Source: Hoeflea sp. 108 | GTDB taxonomy: Bacteria > Pseudomonadota > Alphaproteobacteria > Rhizobiales > Rhizobiaceae | NCBI RefSeq assembly: GCF_000372965.1 | Contig: NZ_KB890024.1 | Coordinates: 1,552,839 to 1,616,838 of the forward strand | Reading direction: 5' to 3' | Length of the DNA stretch: 64,000 bases | Shown: one piece after another, positions 35,954 to 44,396 of the stretch | Position numbering within the stretch: position 1 is the first letter of the stretch | Layout of the letters: every line of letters begins with the position of its first letter | Notes under the pieces: model-generated | Database searches by the model: none | What the model was told of the DNA's origin: nothing | What the model saw: the letters and a program-made list of their open reading frames with translations, nothing else | Position numbers and translations under genes: made by a program

Positions 35954-36691
35954 ATGTTTGATCTGACCGGCCGTAAGGCACTCGTCACCGGCGCCTCCGG
36001 TGGCATCGGCGAAGAAATCGCCCGCATCCTGCACAAGCAGGGCGCCATCGTCGGCCTGCACGGCACCCGCGTCGAGAAACTCGAGGCCCTGGCCAACGAT
36101 CTCGGCGACCGCGTGAAGCTGTTCCCGGCCAATCTCGGCAACCGCGACGAGGTCAAGGCGCTGGGCCAGAAGGCGGAGGCCGAGCTCGAAGGTGTCGACA
36201 TCCTGGTCAACAATGCCGGCATCACCAAGGACGGTCTGTTCGTGCGCATGTCCGACGAAGACTGGGACCAGGTCATCGAGATCAATCTGACGGCGATGTT
36301 CCGCCTGACGCGCGAGCTGACCCATCCGATGATGCGTCGCCGTCACGGCCGCATCATCAACATCACCTCGGTGGTGGGCGTGACCGGCAATCCCGGTCAG
36401 ACCAACTACTGCGCGTCGAAGGCCGGCATGATCGGCTTCTCGAAGTCGCTGGCGCAGGAGATCGCGACCCGCAACATCACCGTCAACTGCGTTGCCCCGG
36501 GCTTCATCGAATCGGCGATGACCGAGAAGCTCAACGACAAGCAGAAAGAGGCGATCATGGGCGCTATTCCTGCCAAGCGCATGGGAACCGGCCAGGAAGT
36601 CGCCTCGGCGGTTGCCTATCTTGCCTCCAACGAGGCCGCGTACGTCACCGGCCAGACCATCCACGTCAACGGCGGGATGGCAATGATCTGA
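35954..36691 (+). CDS. fabG: 3-oxoacyl-ACP reductase
   Basis: This 245-residue SDR reduces 3-ketoacyl-ACP with NADPH in fatty-acid elongation. VTGASGGIGEEIA binds the cofactor, LVNNAGI follows, and the catalytic triad is Ser139, Tyr152 and Lys156 (NYCASKAGM). The C-terminal GQTIHVNGGMAMI is FabG-type. AAGGAGAG precedes the start, 54 bases behind fabD. Confidence 0.97.
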   Translation: MFDLTGRKALVTGASGGIGEEIARILHKQGAIVGLHGTRVEKLEALANDLGDRVKLFPANLGNRDEVKALGQKAEAELEGVDILVNNAGITKDGLFVRMSDEDWDQVIEINLTAMFRLTRELTHPMMRRRHGRIINITSVVGVTGNPGQTNYCASKAGMIGFSKSLAQEIATRNITVNCVAPGFIESAMTEKLNDKQKEAIMGAIPAKRMGTGQEVASAVAYLASNEAAYVTGQTIHVNGGMAMI

Positions 36692-36751
36692 GCTGGATTG
36701 GTGCGATCCGGCCCGTTCAGAGGTGCCGGAATTGCCCGACAGCGGTCGATA

Positions 36752-36768
36752 GGCCGGGATAACCGGCC
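36752..36768. other. GC hairpin between fabG and acpP
   Basis: GGCCGG-GATAA-CCGGCC, a perfect 6-bp stem in the 247-base gap. It lacks a T-run, so it could be a weak terminator/attenuator or processing site that lets acpP be expressed separately from fabD-fabG. Confidence 0.35.
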
Positions 36769-36938
36769 CTTTGGCCCTTGGACGCGGTAAAGAATTCGTG
36801 TATTGCCGCGCCCCATCAGGTGGCTGGACCTTGACCGGACCGCTGCCCGTGCGCTTTGGAAAGCGCAGAATTGAGCTTGATTAGCGGCATTCCGCCCGCT
36901 AACGAAGACCGAAGAAACACAAGACTGAGGATGCCCAC

Positions 36939-37175
36939 ATGAGTGACACCGCAGAGCGCGTCAAGAAGATCGTTGTCGAACACCTTGGCGTCGATGCCGA
37001 CAAGGTGACGGAAGCTGCAAGCTTCATTGACGATCTGGGCGCGGACAGCCTCGACACGGTCGAGCTCGTTATGGCGTTCGAAGAAGAATTCGGCGTCGAG
37101 ATCCCCGATGACGCGGCCGAGACCATCCTGACCGTTGGCGACGCCGTCAAGTACATCGACAAGGCTTCGGCCTAA
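36939..37175 (+). CDS. acpP: Acyl carrier protein
   Basis: A 78-residue acidic carrier protein of fatty-acid synthesis. Ser37 in DLGADSLDTVELVM is the site of 4'-phosphopantetheine attachment. Starts MSDTAERVKKIVVEHLGVDA. It has a long leader (247 bases from fabG), consistent with its own strong promoter, and is followed by fabF after 30 bases. Confidence 0.98.
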   Translation: MSDTAERVKKIVVEHLGVDADKVTEAASFIDDLGADSLDTVELVMAFEEEFGVEIPDDAAETILTVGDAVKYIDKASA

Positions 37176-37205
37176 GCGTCCCTTGGATTATCGGGGATGC
37201 CAGCG

Positions 37206-38468
37206 ATGAGGCGTGTGGTCGTCACGGGCCTTGGCCTGCTTTCGCCGTACGGCATGGGCTATGAACACGGCTGGAAAGAGCTTCTTTCCGGCCGGAGCGC
37301 TGCCAGGCGGATAACGGAATTCGAAGTCGACGACCTTGCATGCAAGATCGCGAACGTCATCCCCAGGGGTGACGGCTCCAACAACACCTTCAACCCCGAA
37401 GCGGTCCTTGAGCCCAAGGAACTGCGCAAGATCGGCGACTTCATCCTGTACGGGATCGCAGCCGCCGACGAGGCGTTGAAGGATTCGGGTTGGGAGCCCA
37501 AGACGCCGGACGAGCAGAACGCGACCGGCGTCATGATCGGCTCGGGCATCGGCGGCATTGACGGCATTGCCGAAAATGCCCTGATCCTCAAGGAACGCGG
37601 CCCGCGCCGCATCAGCCCATTCTTCATTCCCGGCCAGATCATCAATCTGGTCTCCGGCCAGGTTTCGATCCGGCACGGCCTCAAGGGGCCGAACCATGCC
37701 GTGGTCACCGCCTGCTCGACCGGTGCGCACGCCATTGGCGACGCTGCCCGCCTGATCATGTTCGGCGATGCCGACGTGATGGTGGCCGGTGGTGCCGAAG
37801 CTCCGGTGACGCGTCTGTCGCTGGCCGGCTTCGCGGCCTGCAAGGCGCTGTCCACCGATCGCAACGACGAGCCTGAGAAGGCTTCGCGTCCCTATGATCG
37901 CGACCGTGACGGGTTCGTCATGGGTGAGGGCGCAGGCGTCGTGGTTCTCGAGGAACTCGAGCATGCCAAGGCACGCGGCGCAAAGATTTACGCCGAAGTG
38001 GTCGGTTATGGACTGACCGGCGATGCCCATCACATCACGGCTCCGGCCGAGGATGGCGACGGCGCCTTCCGCTGCATGTCTGCAGCGCTGAAGCGTGCCG
38101 ACCTGACGCCCGCCGACATCGACTACATCAATGCCCATGGCACTTCGACCATGGCCGACACCATCGAACTGGGCGCTGTCGAGCGTCTGGTCGGCAATGC
38201 TGCCTCGAAGGTGTCGATGTCGTCGACCAAGTCGTCGATCGGCCACCTGCTGGGTGCAGCAGGTGCGGCAGAGGCGATCTTCTCGATCCTCGCCATTCGC
38301 GACAACATCGCGCCGGCGACGATCAATCTGGACAATCCCGAACGCGAAACCGCGATCGATCTGGTGCCGAACAAGCCGCGCAGCAGGCAGATCGACGTTG
38401 CGCTTTCGAACTCGTTCGGTTTCGGCGGCACCAACGCCTCGCTGGTCTTCCGGCGCTATAACGGCTGA
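37206..38468 (+). CDS. fabF: 3-oxoacyl-ACP synthase II
   Basis: This 420-residue condensing enzyme elongates acyl-ACP with malonyl-ACP. The Cys170-His-His triad is recognisable in VVTACSTGAHAIGDA, NAHGTSTMADTIE and SSIGHLLGAAGAAEA, and the C-terminus SFGFGGTNASLVFRR is diagnostic. A second ATG nine bases upstream (37197) is also in frame, but GGGGA is better spaced for 37206. Confidence 0.97.
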   Translation: MRRVVVTGLGLLSPYGMGYEHGWKELLSGRSAARRITEFEVDDLACKIANVIPRGDGSNNTFNPEAVLEPKELRKIGDFILYGIAAADEALKDSGWEPKTPDEQNATGVMIGSGIGGIDGIAENALILKERGPRRISPFFIPGQIINLVSGQVSIRHGLKGPNHAVVTACSTGAHAIGDAARLIMFGDADVMVAGGAEAPVTRLSLAGFAACKALSTDRNDEPEKASRPYDRDRDGFVMGEGAGVVVLEELEHAKARGAKIYAEVVGYGLTGDAHHITAPAEDGDGAFRCMSAALKRADLTPADIDYINAHGTSTMADTIELGAVERLVGNAASKVSMSSTKSSIGHLLGAAGAAEAIFSILAIRDNIAPATINLDNPERETAIDLVPNKPRSRQIDVALSNSFGFGGTNASLVFRRYNG

Positions 38469-38575
38469 CAGGCTGTGGGTAGGGGCCTCCGAGCGGGGCC
38501 TCTGCCGTGATTTCTGCCACATTCGCGCCTAGTCTCCCGGCGGGGATTCGACGCAAAAGAGAGTGGCGAGGCAAA

Positions 38576-39784
38576 ATGAGCATGAATACGCCAGGGCAGG
38601 GGGATGGGGCTCAGCGCGCAGCGCAGGCAAGCCCGATCGTTCCGAAAACCGCACAGGAAGCGCTGCGGCCCGAAGCCGGCACACCGCCGCCCTCGAAGCG
38701 TTCGCGCGCCTCGCGCAACCAGTTTGTCGTCTTCCTGAATTTCATGATGTCGGCCGCCGTGCTGGTGATCCTCGCCAGTGGTGCCGCACTCTATTTCGGC
38801 AAGCAGGAATTCACCGGCCAGGGCCCCTCGACGGCGCCCAGCACCTTCCTGGTCAAGCCGAGCACTGGCGTGGCCGATATTGCCGACCAGCTCGAGCGAC
38901 GCGGCCTCGTCAGCGACGCCCGCATCTTCCGCCTGGGCGTGCGTGCCTATGGCAATGACGGCGCGCTGAAGGCCGGCGAATACGAGATCGAGGCCGGCGC
39001 TTCGATGCTCGACATCATGGATCTGCTGAAGAGCGGCAAGTCGGTGCAGTATTCGCTGACCATCCCGGAAGGGCTGACGGTCGAGCAGGCCTGGCAGCGT
39101 ATCGCCGAGCAGGAGGCCCTGAGCGGCGATATGCCCAAGGATATCCCTGCCGAAGGCTCGCTGATCGCCGACACCCAGCGCTTTACCCGCGGCGCCAGCC
39201 GCCAACAGATCGTCAACAAGATGCTGGCTGACCAGAAAGAGCTGGTCGACAGCATCTGGGCGCGGCGCGCGCCAGACCTGCCGCTGGCCGATATCAACGA
39301 GTTCGTGACGCTGGCTTCGATCGTCGAAAAGGAAACCGCCCGGGGTGATGAGCGCTCGCGCGTTGCCGCCGTGTTCATCAACCGGCTGAACAAGGGCATG
39401 CGCCTGCAGTCCGATCCGACGATCATCTACGGCATCTTCGGCGGCAAGGGCAAACCGGCCGACCGGCCGATCTTCCGCTCCGACATCGACAAGCCGACGC
39501 CGTACAACACCTACACGATCAAGGGCCTGCCGCCGACGCCGATCGCCAACCCGGGCAAGGCATCGCTGGAGGCGGTCGCCAACCCGTCGAAGACCAAGGA
39601 CCTGTACTTCGTTGCCGACGGCACCGGCGGCCACGTCTTTGCCGCGACGCTGGACGAGCACAACGAAAACGTTGCCCGCTGGCGTGCCTTTCAGCGCAAG
39701 GTCGTCGAGGACGAGAAGGCGGCAGATCAGCCCGATCCGGCCAAGAACGACGCCACGACCACAAATTCCGTCAAGAAGAAGTAA
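38576..39784 (+). CDS. mltG: Endolytic murein transglycosylase
   Basis: A 402-residue inner-membrane enzyme that cleaves nascent peptidoglycan and sets glycan strand length. After a charged, disordered N-terminus there is one membrane helix (AAVLVILASGAALYFG, about 60-75), a LysM-like region, and the YceG domain with the catalytic glutamate segment SIVEKETARGDERSR (251-) and GMRLQSDPTIIYG. Lys-rich C-terminus. It lies after fabF, the usual rhizobial position. Confidence 0.95.
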   Translation: MSMNTPGQGDGAQRAAQASPIVPKTAQEALRPEAGTPPPSKRSRASRNQFVVFLNFMMSAAVLVILASGAALYFGKQEFTGQGPSTAPSTFLVKPSTGVADIADQLERRGLVSDARIFRLGVRAYGNDGALKAGEYEIEAGASMLDIMDLLKSGKSVQYSLTIPEGLTVEQAWQRIAEQEALSGDMPKDIPAEGSLIADTQRFTRGASRQQIVNKMLADQKELVDSIWARRAPDLPLADINEFVTLASIVEKETARGDERSRVAAVFINRLNKGMRLQSDPTIIYGIFGGKGKPADRPIFRSDIDKPTPYNTYTIKGLPPTPIANPGKASLEAVANPSKTKDLYFVADGTGGHVFAATLDEHNENVARWRAFQRKVVEDEKAADQPDPAKNDATTTNSVKKK

Positions 39785-39817
39785 GGCGCGAGCCGACGCA
39801 AGGGACAGGCGGGCCAG

Positions 39818-40708
39818 ATGAATTTGCAGAGCATGACCGGCTTCGCCCGCACCGCGGCGGAGCATGATGGCACAGCCATCGCCTGGGAAGTGAAGTCGGT
39901 CAACGGCAAGAGCGTCGAGGTGCGCCTGCGCCTGCCGCAAGGCTTCGACCGGCTTGAGCAGCCTGTCCGCCAGGCCGTCCAGAAGCGCTTCACCCGCGGC
40001 AATGTGCAAGCGACGCTGACGGTCAGCCGCAGCAGTGCTGGCATGGTGCAGCCCGTCATCAACGAGGTTTTCCTCAAGGATGTCGCCAATCTCGCCAACC
40101 GCTTGGTCGAGCAGTATGGCGCGGCCCCAGCGACCGCTGATGGCCTGCTGGCCCTGCGTGGCGTCTTCGATATGCCCGAGGCTGTCGAGACCGAGGAGCA
40201 GCGGGCGGCGATCGACGCTGCGATCATGAATTGTCTCGAGGCCGGGCTTGCCGGCCTGGTCGAGGCCCGCCAGGACGAGGGCGAGGCGCTGCGCAGCCTG
40301 CTGCTGGGGCATATCGCGGCTATCGAGGCGCTGACGCTGAAGGCCGAGGCTGACCCATCGCGCGAGCCGGGGCAGATTCGCCAGCGGATTGCCGAACAGG
40401 TGCAATTGCTGCTCGATGCGGCACCGGCGCTGGATGAAGCGCGGCTCAACATGGAAGCCGCCTTCCTTGCCACCAAGGCTGACATCCGCGAGGAGATTGA
40501 CCGGCTGAAGACCCATGTCGCATCGGCGCGCGCGCTGCTCGCCGGCGGCGGGGCTGTTGGCCGCAAGCTCGATTTTCTCGCGCAGGAATTCAACCGCGAA
40601 TCGAATACCCTATGTTCGAAGTCGAACGCCGCCGCAGTGACCGCCATCGGGCTGGAGCTTAAGGCCGTGGTCGACCAATTCCGCGAGCAGGTTCAGAATC
40701 TGGAGTAG
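39818..40708 (+). CDS. YicC-family endoribonuclease-like protein
   Basis: A 296-residue protein starting MNLQSMTGFARTAAEHDGTA with EVKSVNGKSVEVRLRLPQGF, and a C-terminal EFNRESNTLCSKSN motif, both standard for YicC. E. coli YicC is implicated in RNA (RyhB) turnover. Its stop is only 3 bases before gmk, so the pair is co-expressed, as in most proteobacteria. Confidence 0.93.
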   Translation: MNLQSMTGFARTAAEHDGTAIAWEVKSVNGKSVEVRLRLPQGFDRLEQPVRQAVQKRFTRGNVQATLTVSRSSAGMVQPVINEVFLKDVANLANRLVEQYGAAPATADGLLALRGVFDMPEAVETEEQRAAIDAAIMNCLEAGLAGLVEARQDEGEALRSLLLGHIAAIEALTLKAEADPSREPGQIRQRIAEQVQLLLDAAPALDEARLNMEAAFLATKADIREEIDRLKTHVASARALLAGGGAVGRKLDFLAQEFNRESNTLCSKSNAAAVTAIGLELKAVVDQFREQVQNLE

Positions 40709-40711
40709 CGC

Positions 40712-41365
40712 ATGAGCGCCGAAAACCTTTCCAACACCATCAAGCGTCGCGGACTGATGCTGGTGCTGTCGTCGCCGTCGGGCGCCGGCAAGTCGACCAT
40801 CTCGCGCAACCTGATCGAGACCGATCCGGAGCTGAAGCTGTCGGTGAGCGTGACCACCCGTCCGCGCCGCGGCAGCGAGATCGACGGTGCACACTATCAC
40901 TTTACCTCGAAGCGCGAGTTCGAGCTGTTGCGCGACAACGACGCCCTGCTCGAATGGGCCGAAGTGCATGGCAATTTCTACGCCACGCCGCGCGAGCCGG
41001 TCGAGTTGGCCATGTCGCAGGGCCGTGACATGCTGTTCGACATCGACTGGCAGGGCGCCAAGCAGCTCAAGGAAAAGATGCGCGGCGACATCGTCTCGAT
41101 CTTCATCCTCCCGCCCTCCATGGGCGAACTGAAGGCCCGCCTCAAGCGTCGTGCCGAGGATCAGGATGCGGTGATCGAGACGCGGCTCAAGAATGCCCGC
41201 GACGAGATCGAGCACTGGGGCGAATACGACTATGTCGTGGTCAACGAAGACCTCGACCGTGCCTTTGCCGAAGTGCGGGCGATCGTGGCCGCCGAGCGGC
41301 TGCGTCGCGACCGTCGGCCGGGCCTGTTCGATTTCGTCTCGAAGCTGCTCGACGAAAAGGTCTGA
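40712..41365 (+). CDS. gmk: Guanylate kinase
   Basis: A 217-residue kinase phosphorylating GMP to GDP. The P-loop SSPSGAGKSTISRNL, the GMP-binding SVTTRPRRGSEIDG and YVVVNEDLD are all present. Starts MSAENLSNTIKRRGLML. Last gene of the long fatty-acid/envelope run; converges with rsmA 130 bases later. Confidence 0.97.
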   Translation: MSAENLSNTIKRRGLMLVLSSPSGAGKSTISRNLIETDPELKLSVSVTTRPRRGSEIDGAHYHFTSKREFELLRDNDALLEWAEVHGNFYATPREPVELAMSQGRDMLFDIDWQGAKQLKEKMRGDIVSIFILPPSMGELKARLKRRAEDQDAVIETRLKNARDEIEHWGEYDYVVVNEDLDRAFAEVRAIVAAERLRRDRRPGLFDFVSKLLDEKV

Positions 41366-41495
41366 TCTTTTTGCCTTCTGCCCTTGTGGGAGGTGTCGCC
41401 AGGGCGACGGATGAGGGGTGGCCGTCAGGCTGTAATCCTCATCATCCAAGCTCATTGCGCTCGCCCACCGTCTCCCGCAAAGCGGAGAAGCAGCG

Positions 41496-42323
41496 TCAGA
41501 CCGCCTTGGCCAGGGCCACGAATTCCTCGATGCTCAGCGTCTCGGCTCGGCGGGTGGGGTCGATACCAGCAATTTCCAAGACCCGTTCGCCGCCCATGCT
41601 CTTCAGGCTCTGGCGCAGCATCTTGCGGCGCTGGCCGAAGGCCGCCTCGGTGACGCGGCCGAGAACCTTCACATCGATAGCCAGCGGCTCCGCGCGCGGC
41701 ACCAGATGAACCACAGACGAGGTCACCTTGGGCGGCGGGGTAAAGGCTTGCGGCGGCACGTCGAAGGCGATCCTTGCCTCCGTACGCCAGCCGGCCAGTA
41801 CGCCGAGGCGGCCATAGGCCGAACTTGTGGGTTTCGCCACGATCCGCTCTGCGACCTCGCGCTGGAACATCAGCGTCAGCGACTGATAGAAGGGTGGCCA
41901 CGCCTCCACCGTCAGCCAGCGGACCAGAAGTTCCGTACCGATATTGTAGGGCAGGTTGGCGACGATCTTGACCGGGCCCGAGGCAAGTGCGGTGAAGTCG
42001 GTCTTGAGCGCATCGCCGGAAATGACCTCCAGCCGCCCAGGATAGTGTGCGGCAACCTCAGCCAGCGCAGCCATGGTGCGCTCGTCGCGTTCGATGGCGA
42101 TCACGCGCTCAGCGCCATTCATGAGCAGGGCCCGTGTCAGGCCACCCGGGCCGGGGCCGACCTCGATGACGGTGACGCCGGTCAGGTCGCCGGCGGCGCG
42201 CGCAACCTTGCTTGTGAGATTGAGGTCGAGCAGGAAGTTCTGCCCGAGCGCCTTCTTGGCCTGCAGGCCGTGGCGCTCGATGACGTCGCGGAGCGGCGGC
42301 AGGCCGTCGATGCTGGTGCTCAT
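41496..42323 (-). CDS. rsmA: 16S rRNA (adenine-1518/1519 N6)-dimethyltransferase
   Basis: A 275-residue KsgA-type enzyme that dimethylates two adenines in helix 45 of 16S rRNA late in 30S assembly. KKALGQNFLLDLNL, the SAM motif EVGPGPGGLTRALL and NLPYNIGTEL are decisive. ATG overlaps the pdxA stop as ATGA, as in E. coli-like pdxA-rsmA pairs. Confidence 0.97.
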   Translation of the reverse strand: MSTSIDGLPPLRDVIERHGLQAKKALGQNFLLDLNLTSKVARAAGDLTGVTVIEVGPGPGGLTRALLMNGAERVIAIERDERTMAALAEVAAHYPGRLEVISGDALKTDFTALASGPVKIVANLPYNIGTELLVRWLTVEAWPPFYQSLTLMFQREVAERIVAKPTSSAYGRLGVLAGWRTEARIAFDVPPQAFTPPPKVTSSVVHLVPRAEPLAIDVKVLGRVTEAAFGQRRKMLRQSLKSMGGERVLEIAGIDPTRRAETLSIEEFVALAKAV

Positions 42324-43342
42324 GCCTGGCCACCCTCTACGTCGGCGAGTTGTCGGGCCAGCTTGAGCGCAGCGATCAGGCTGTCGGACCTGGCGATGCC
42401 CTTGCCGGCAATGTCGAAGGCAGTGCCGTGATCGGGCGACGTGCGGATGAAGGGCAAGCCGAGCGTGACATTGACGGTCTCGTCGAAGGCCAAGGCCTTG
42501 GCGGGGATAAGGGCCTGGTCGTGATACATGCAGATTGCGGCATCATAGCCGGCGCGGGCGCGGGCATGGAACATGGTGTCGGCGGGCAGGGGGCCGAAGA
42601 CGTCGATAGCTTCCGCCTGCAACGCGTCGACGGCTGGGCGCACGACGCGCTCGTCCTCGTGGCCCATGGCTCCACCTTCGCCGGCATGCGGATTGAGGCC
42701 CGAGATCGCGATGCGCGGATTGGCGATGCCGAAACGCAGACGGAGATCGTGGGCGGTGATGCGGCTCGTTTCGACAATCGCCTCTGTCGTCAGCGCCTTT
42801 GGCACGTCGGCCAGGGCAATGTGGATGGTGACCGGCACGGCACGCAGGTCTGGACCGGCAAGCATCATCACCGGCGTGACGGGGTGGCCGAGCCTTTGGG
42901 AGGCGAGGTAGGCCAGATATTCGGTGTGGCCGGGAAAGCGGAAGCCGGCATCGTAGAGCGGCTTCTTGGCGATGGGGCAGGTGACGACGGCGGCGGCGCG
43001 ACCCTCGAACGTATCGGCGACGGCGCGGTCGATGGCCTCGATGATCCCGCCTGCATTCTGCTTGTCGGGCTGGCCGGGTGTGTCGACGAGCCTTGCGGCC
43101 AAGGGTACGATCGGCAGGGCCGATGCAAAATGAGCGGCGGCGTTGGCTGGGTCGGTTTCTGTGATCTTAAGCTCGAGGCCGAGTTTGGCCGCGCGCGCAG
43201 CAACAAGCGCCGGGTCGCCAAGCAGGTAGAACGCGGGAACGTCGGCAGCCTGCCGCAGTCGCCACGCGGAGACTGCGATTTCCGGGCCGATGCCTGAGGG
43301 ATCGCCAATGGTCAGCGCCAGTGGGGCGCCGGGGGCACCCAC
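42320..43342 (-). CDS. pdxA: 4-hydroxythreonine-4-phosphate dehydrogenase
   Basis: A 340-residue NAD-dependent enzyme of the DXP-dependent vitamin B6 pathway. LTIGDPSGIGPEI at the start, GHTEYLA, GLNPHAGEGG and the metal histidine in ICMYHDQALIPAK are family marks. It is overlapped by rsmA downstream and preceded by the SurA-like gene with a 2-base gap, so it belongs to the surA-pdxA-rsmA unit. Confidence 0.97.
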   Translation of the reverse strand: MGAPGAPLALTIGDPSGIGPEIAVSAWRLRQAADVPAFYLLGDPALVAARAAKLGLELKITETDPANAAAHFASALPIVPLAARLVDTPGQPDKQNAGGIIEAIDRAVADTFEGRAAAVVTCPIAKKPLYDAGFRFPGHTEYLAYLASQRLGHPVTPVMMLAGPDLRAVPVTIHIALADVPKALTTEAIVETSRITAHDLRLRFGIANPRIAISGLNPHAGEGGAMGHEDERVVRPAVDALQAEAIDVFGPLPADTMFHARARAGYDAAICMYHDQALIPAKALAFDETVNVTLGLPFIRTSPDHGTAFDIAGKGIARSDSLIAALKLARQLADVEGGQA

Positions 43343-43344
43343 GG

Positions 43345-44277
43345 CTAGCGGTTGACGATGCGGGCCTTGGCCCGCAGTTCGGCGAGATATTTCTTGCTGA
43401 GCTCTTCGGCCTTTTCGTTGCCTTCCTTGCCGGCACCTTCGGCCTGGAAGACCATCTGCGCGACCTTGTCGTCGGAGACTTCACGGGCGCTGCATACGCC
43501 GATGAACTCGACGCCGCGCTCGGTCTCGCGAGCTGGCGTCACGCCGCCAGCCTTGAGCTTCTTGATGTCTTCGGCCCATTCGGGCGGCAGCTGCGGCGCG
43601 AGCACACGGCCGAGATCGCGCACGGTGACGTCGAGCAGGCCTTTGGAGAATTCACGCGTCTGTTCGCAGCCGTTGAAGCGGCCACGCATCGCGTCGGCCT
43701 CGCGCTTGCGCTTGGCGATCGAGCCGCGCTCGGATGCCGGCACCACGAAGATCACCTGCTGCAGCATATATTCGGTGGCCGAAGGCTTGGCGCCGCCCTG
43801 CTGCAGCATGCGACGCACGGCGTCCTGCTCGCTGGTTCCACCACCACCCGCTTCGGAGCGGAAGCGCGCACTGAGCGCCTGGTTCCAGCCGATCTGCGTG
43901 CGGATGTATTCCTTGAAGTGGGCCGCCGTCACACCGGCCTGAGCCAGAATCTGGTTCATCTGCTCGGGCTTGAGCTTGTTGGAGCCGGCAAAGCGGGCAT
44001 AGGCGTCGTCGACCTGCTTGTCGGAGATGCGGATGCCGAGTCGCTTCATTTCCGCTTGGCGGAGCGTCTGGTCGATCATCTCCTCGCCAGCATTTCCCTT
44101 GCGCTTCTGCAGCTTGAGAAAGGCGGCGCGACGCTGGATGTCGTAGCTGGTGACCGGCACATCGTTGACGATGTACTTGATCTCGCTGGCGAAGGCCGGC
44201 GGCGCATAGACGGTCGTCGAAACAGACGTTGCCGCCACGAGCAGCGCGAAGCCTGCCGATAAGAAGTACTTTCGCAT
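43345..44277 (-). CDS. SurA-like periplasmic chaperone / peptidyl-prolyl isomerase
   Basis: A 310-residue exported protein. A signal peptide (MRKYFLSAGFALLVAATSVS, likely cut after AFA) is followed by a SurA_N-type domain (YIVNDVPVTSYDIQRRAAFL). The parvulin-type domain is less obvious, so isomerase activity is uncertain. Its place between lptD and pdxA is that of surA, which helps outer-membrane proteins including LptD to fold. Starts at ATG 44277; a longer frame from 44325 would bury the signal sequence. Confidence 0.88.
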   Translation of the reverse strand: MRKYFLSAGFALLVAATSVSTTVYAPPAFASEIKYIVNDVPVTSYDIQRRAAFLKLQKRKGNAGEEMIDQTLRQAEMKRLGIRISDKQVDDAYARFAGSNKLKPEQMNQILAQAGVTAAHFKEYIRTQIGWNQALSARFRSEAGGGGTSEQDAVRRMLQQGGAKPSATEYMLQQVIFVVPASERGSIAKRKREADAMRGRFNGCEQTREFSKGLLDVTVRDLGRVLAPQLPPEWAEDIKKLKAGGVTPARETERGVEFIGVCSAREVSDDKVAQMVFQAEGAGKEGNEKAEELSKKYLAELRAKARIVNR

Positions 44278-44396
44278 CGAAAAAGTCCCGTTCAAACCCC
44301 AGATCCGAGCCATGCCCGGATGCATATTGCCCCGTCATTGGCCGCGTTATACGGCAAAACGATGTCAGGCCGCCCCCGGCAGGTCTACGTTCGCCC

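Noticed and set aside
38456..40516. 686-residue minus-strand frame over mltG and yicC
   Set aside because: Mirror of coding strand periodicity; the forward genes have clear family motifs.
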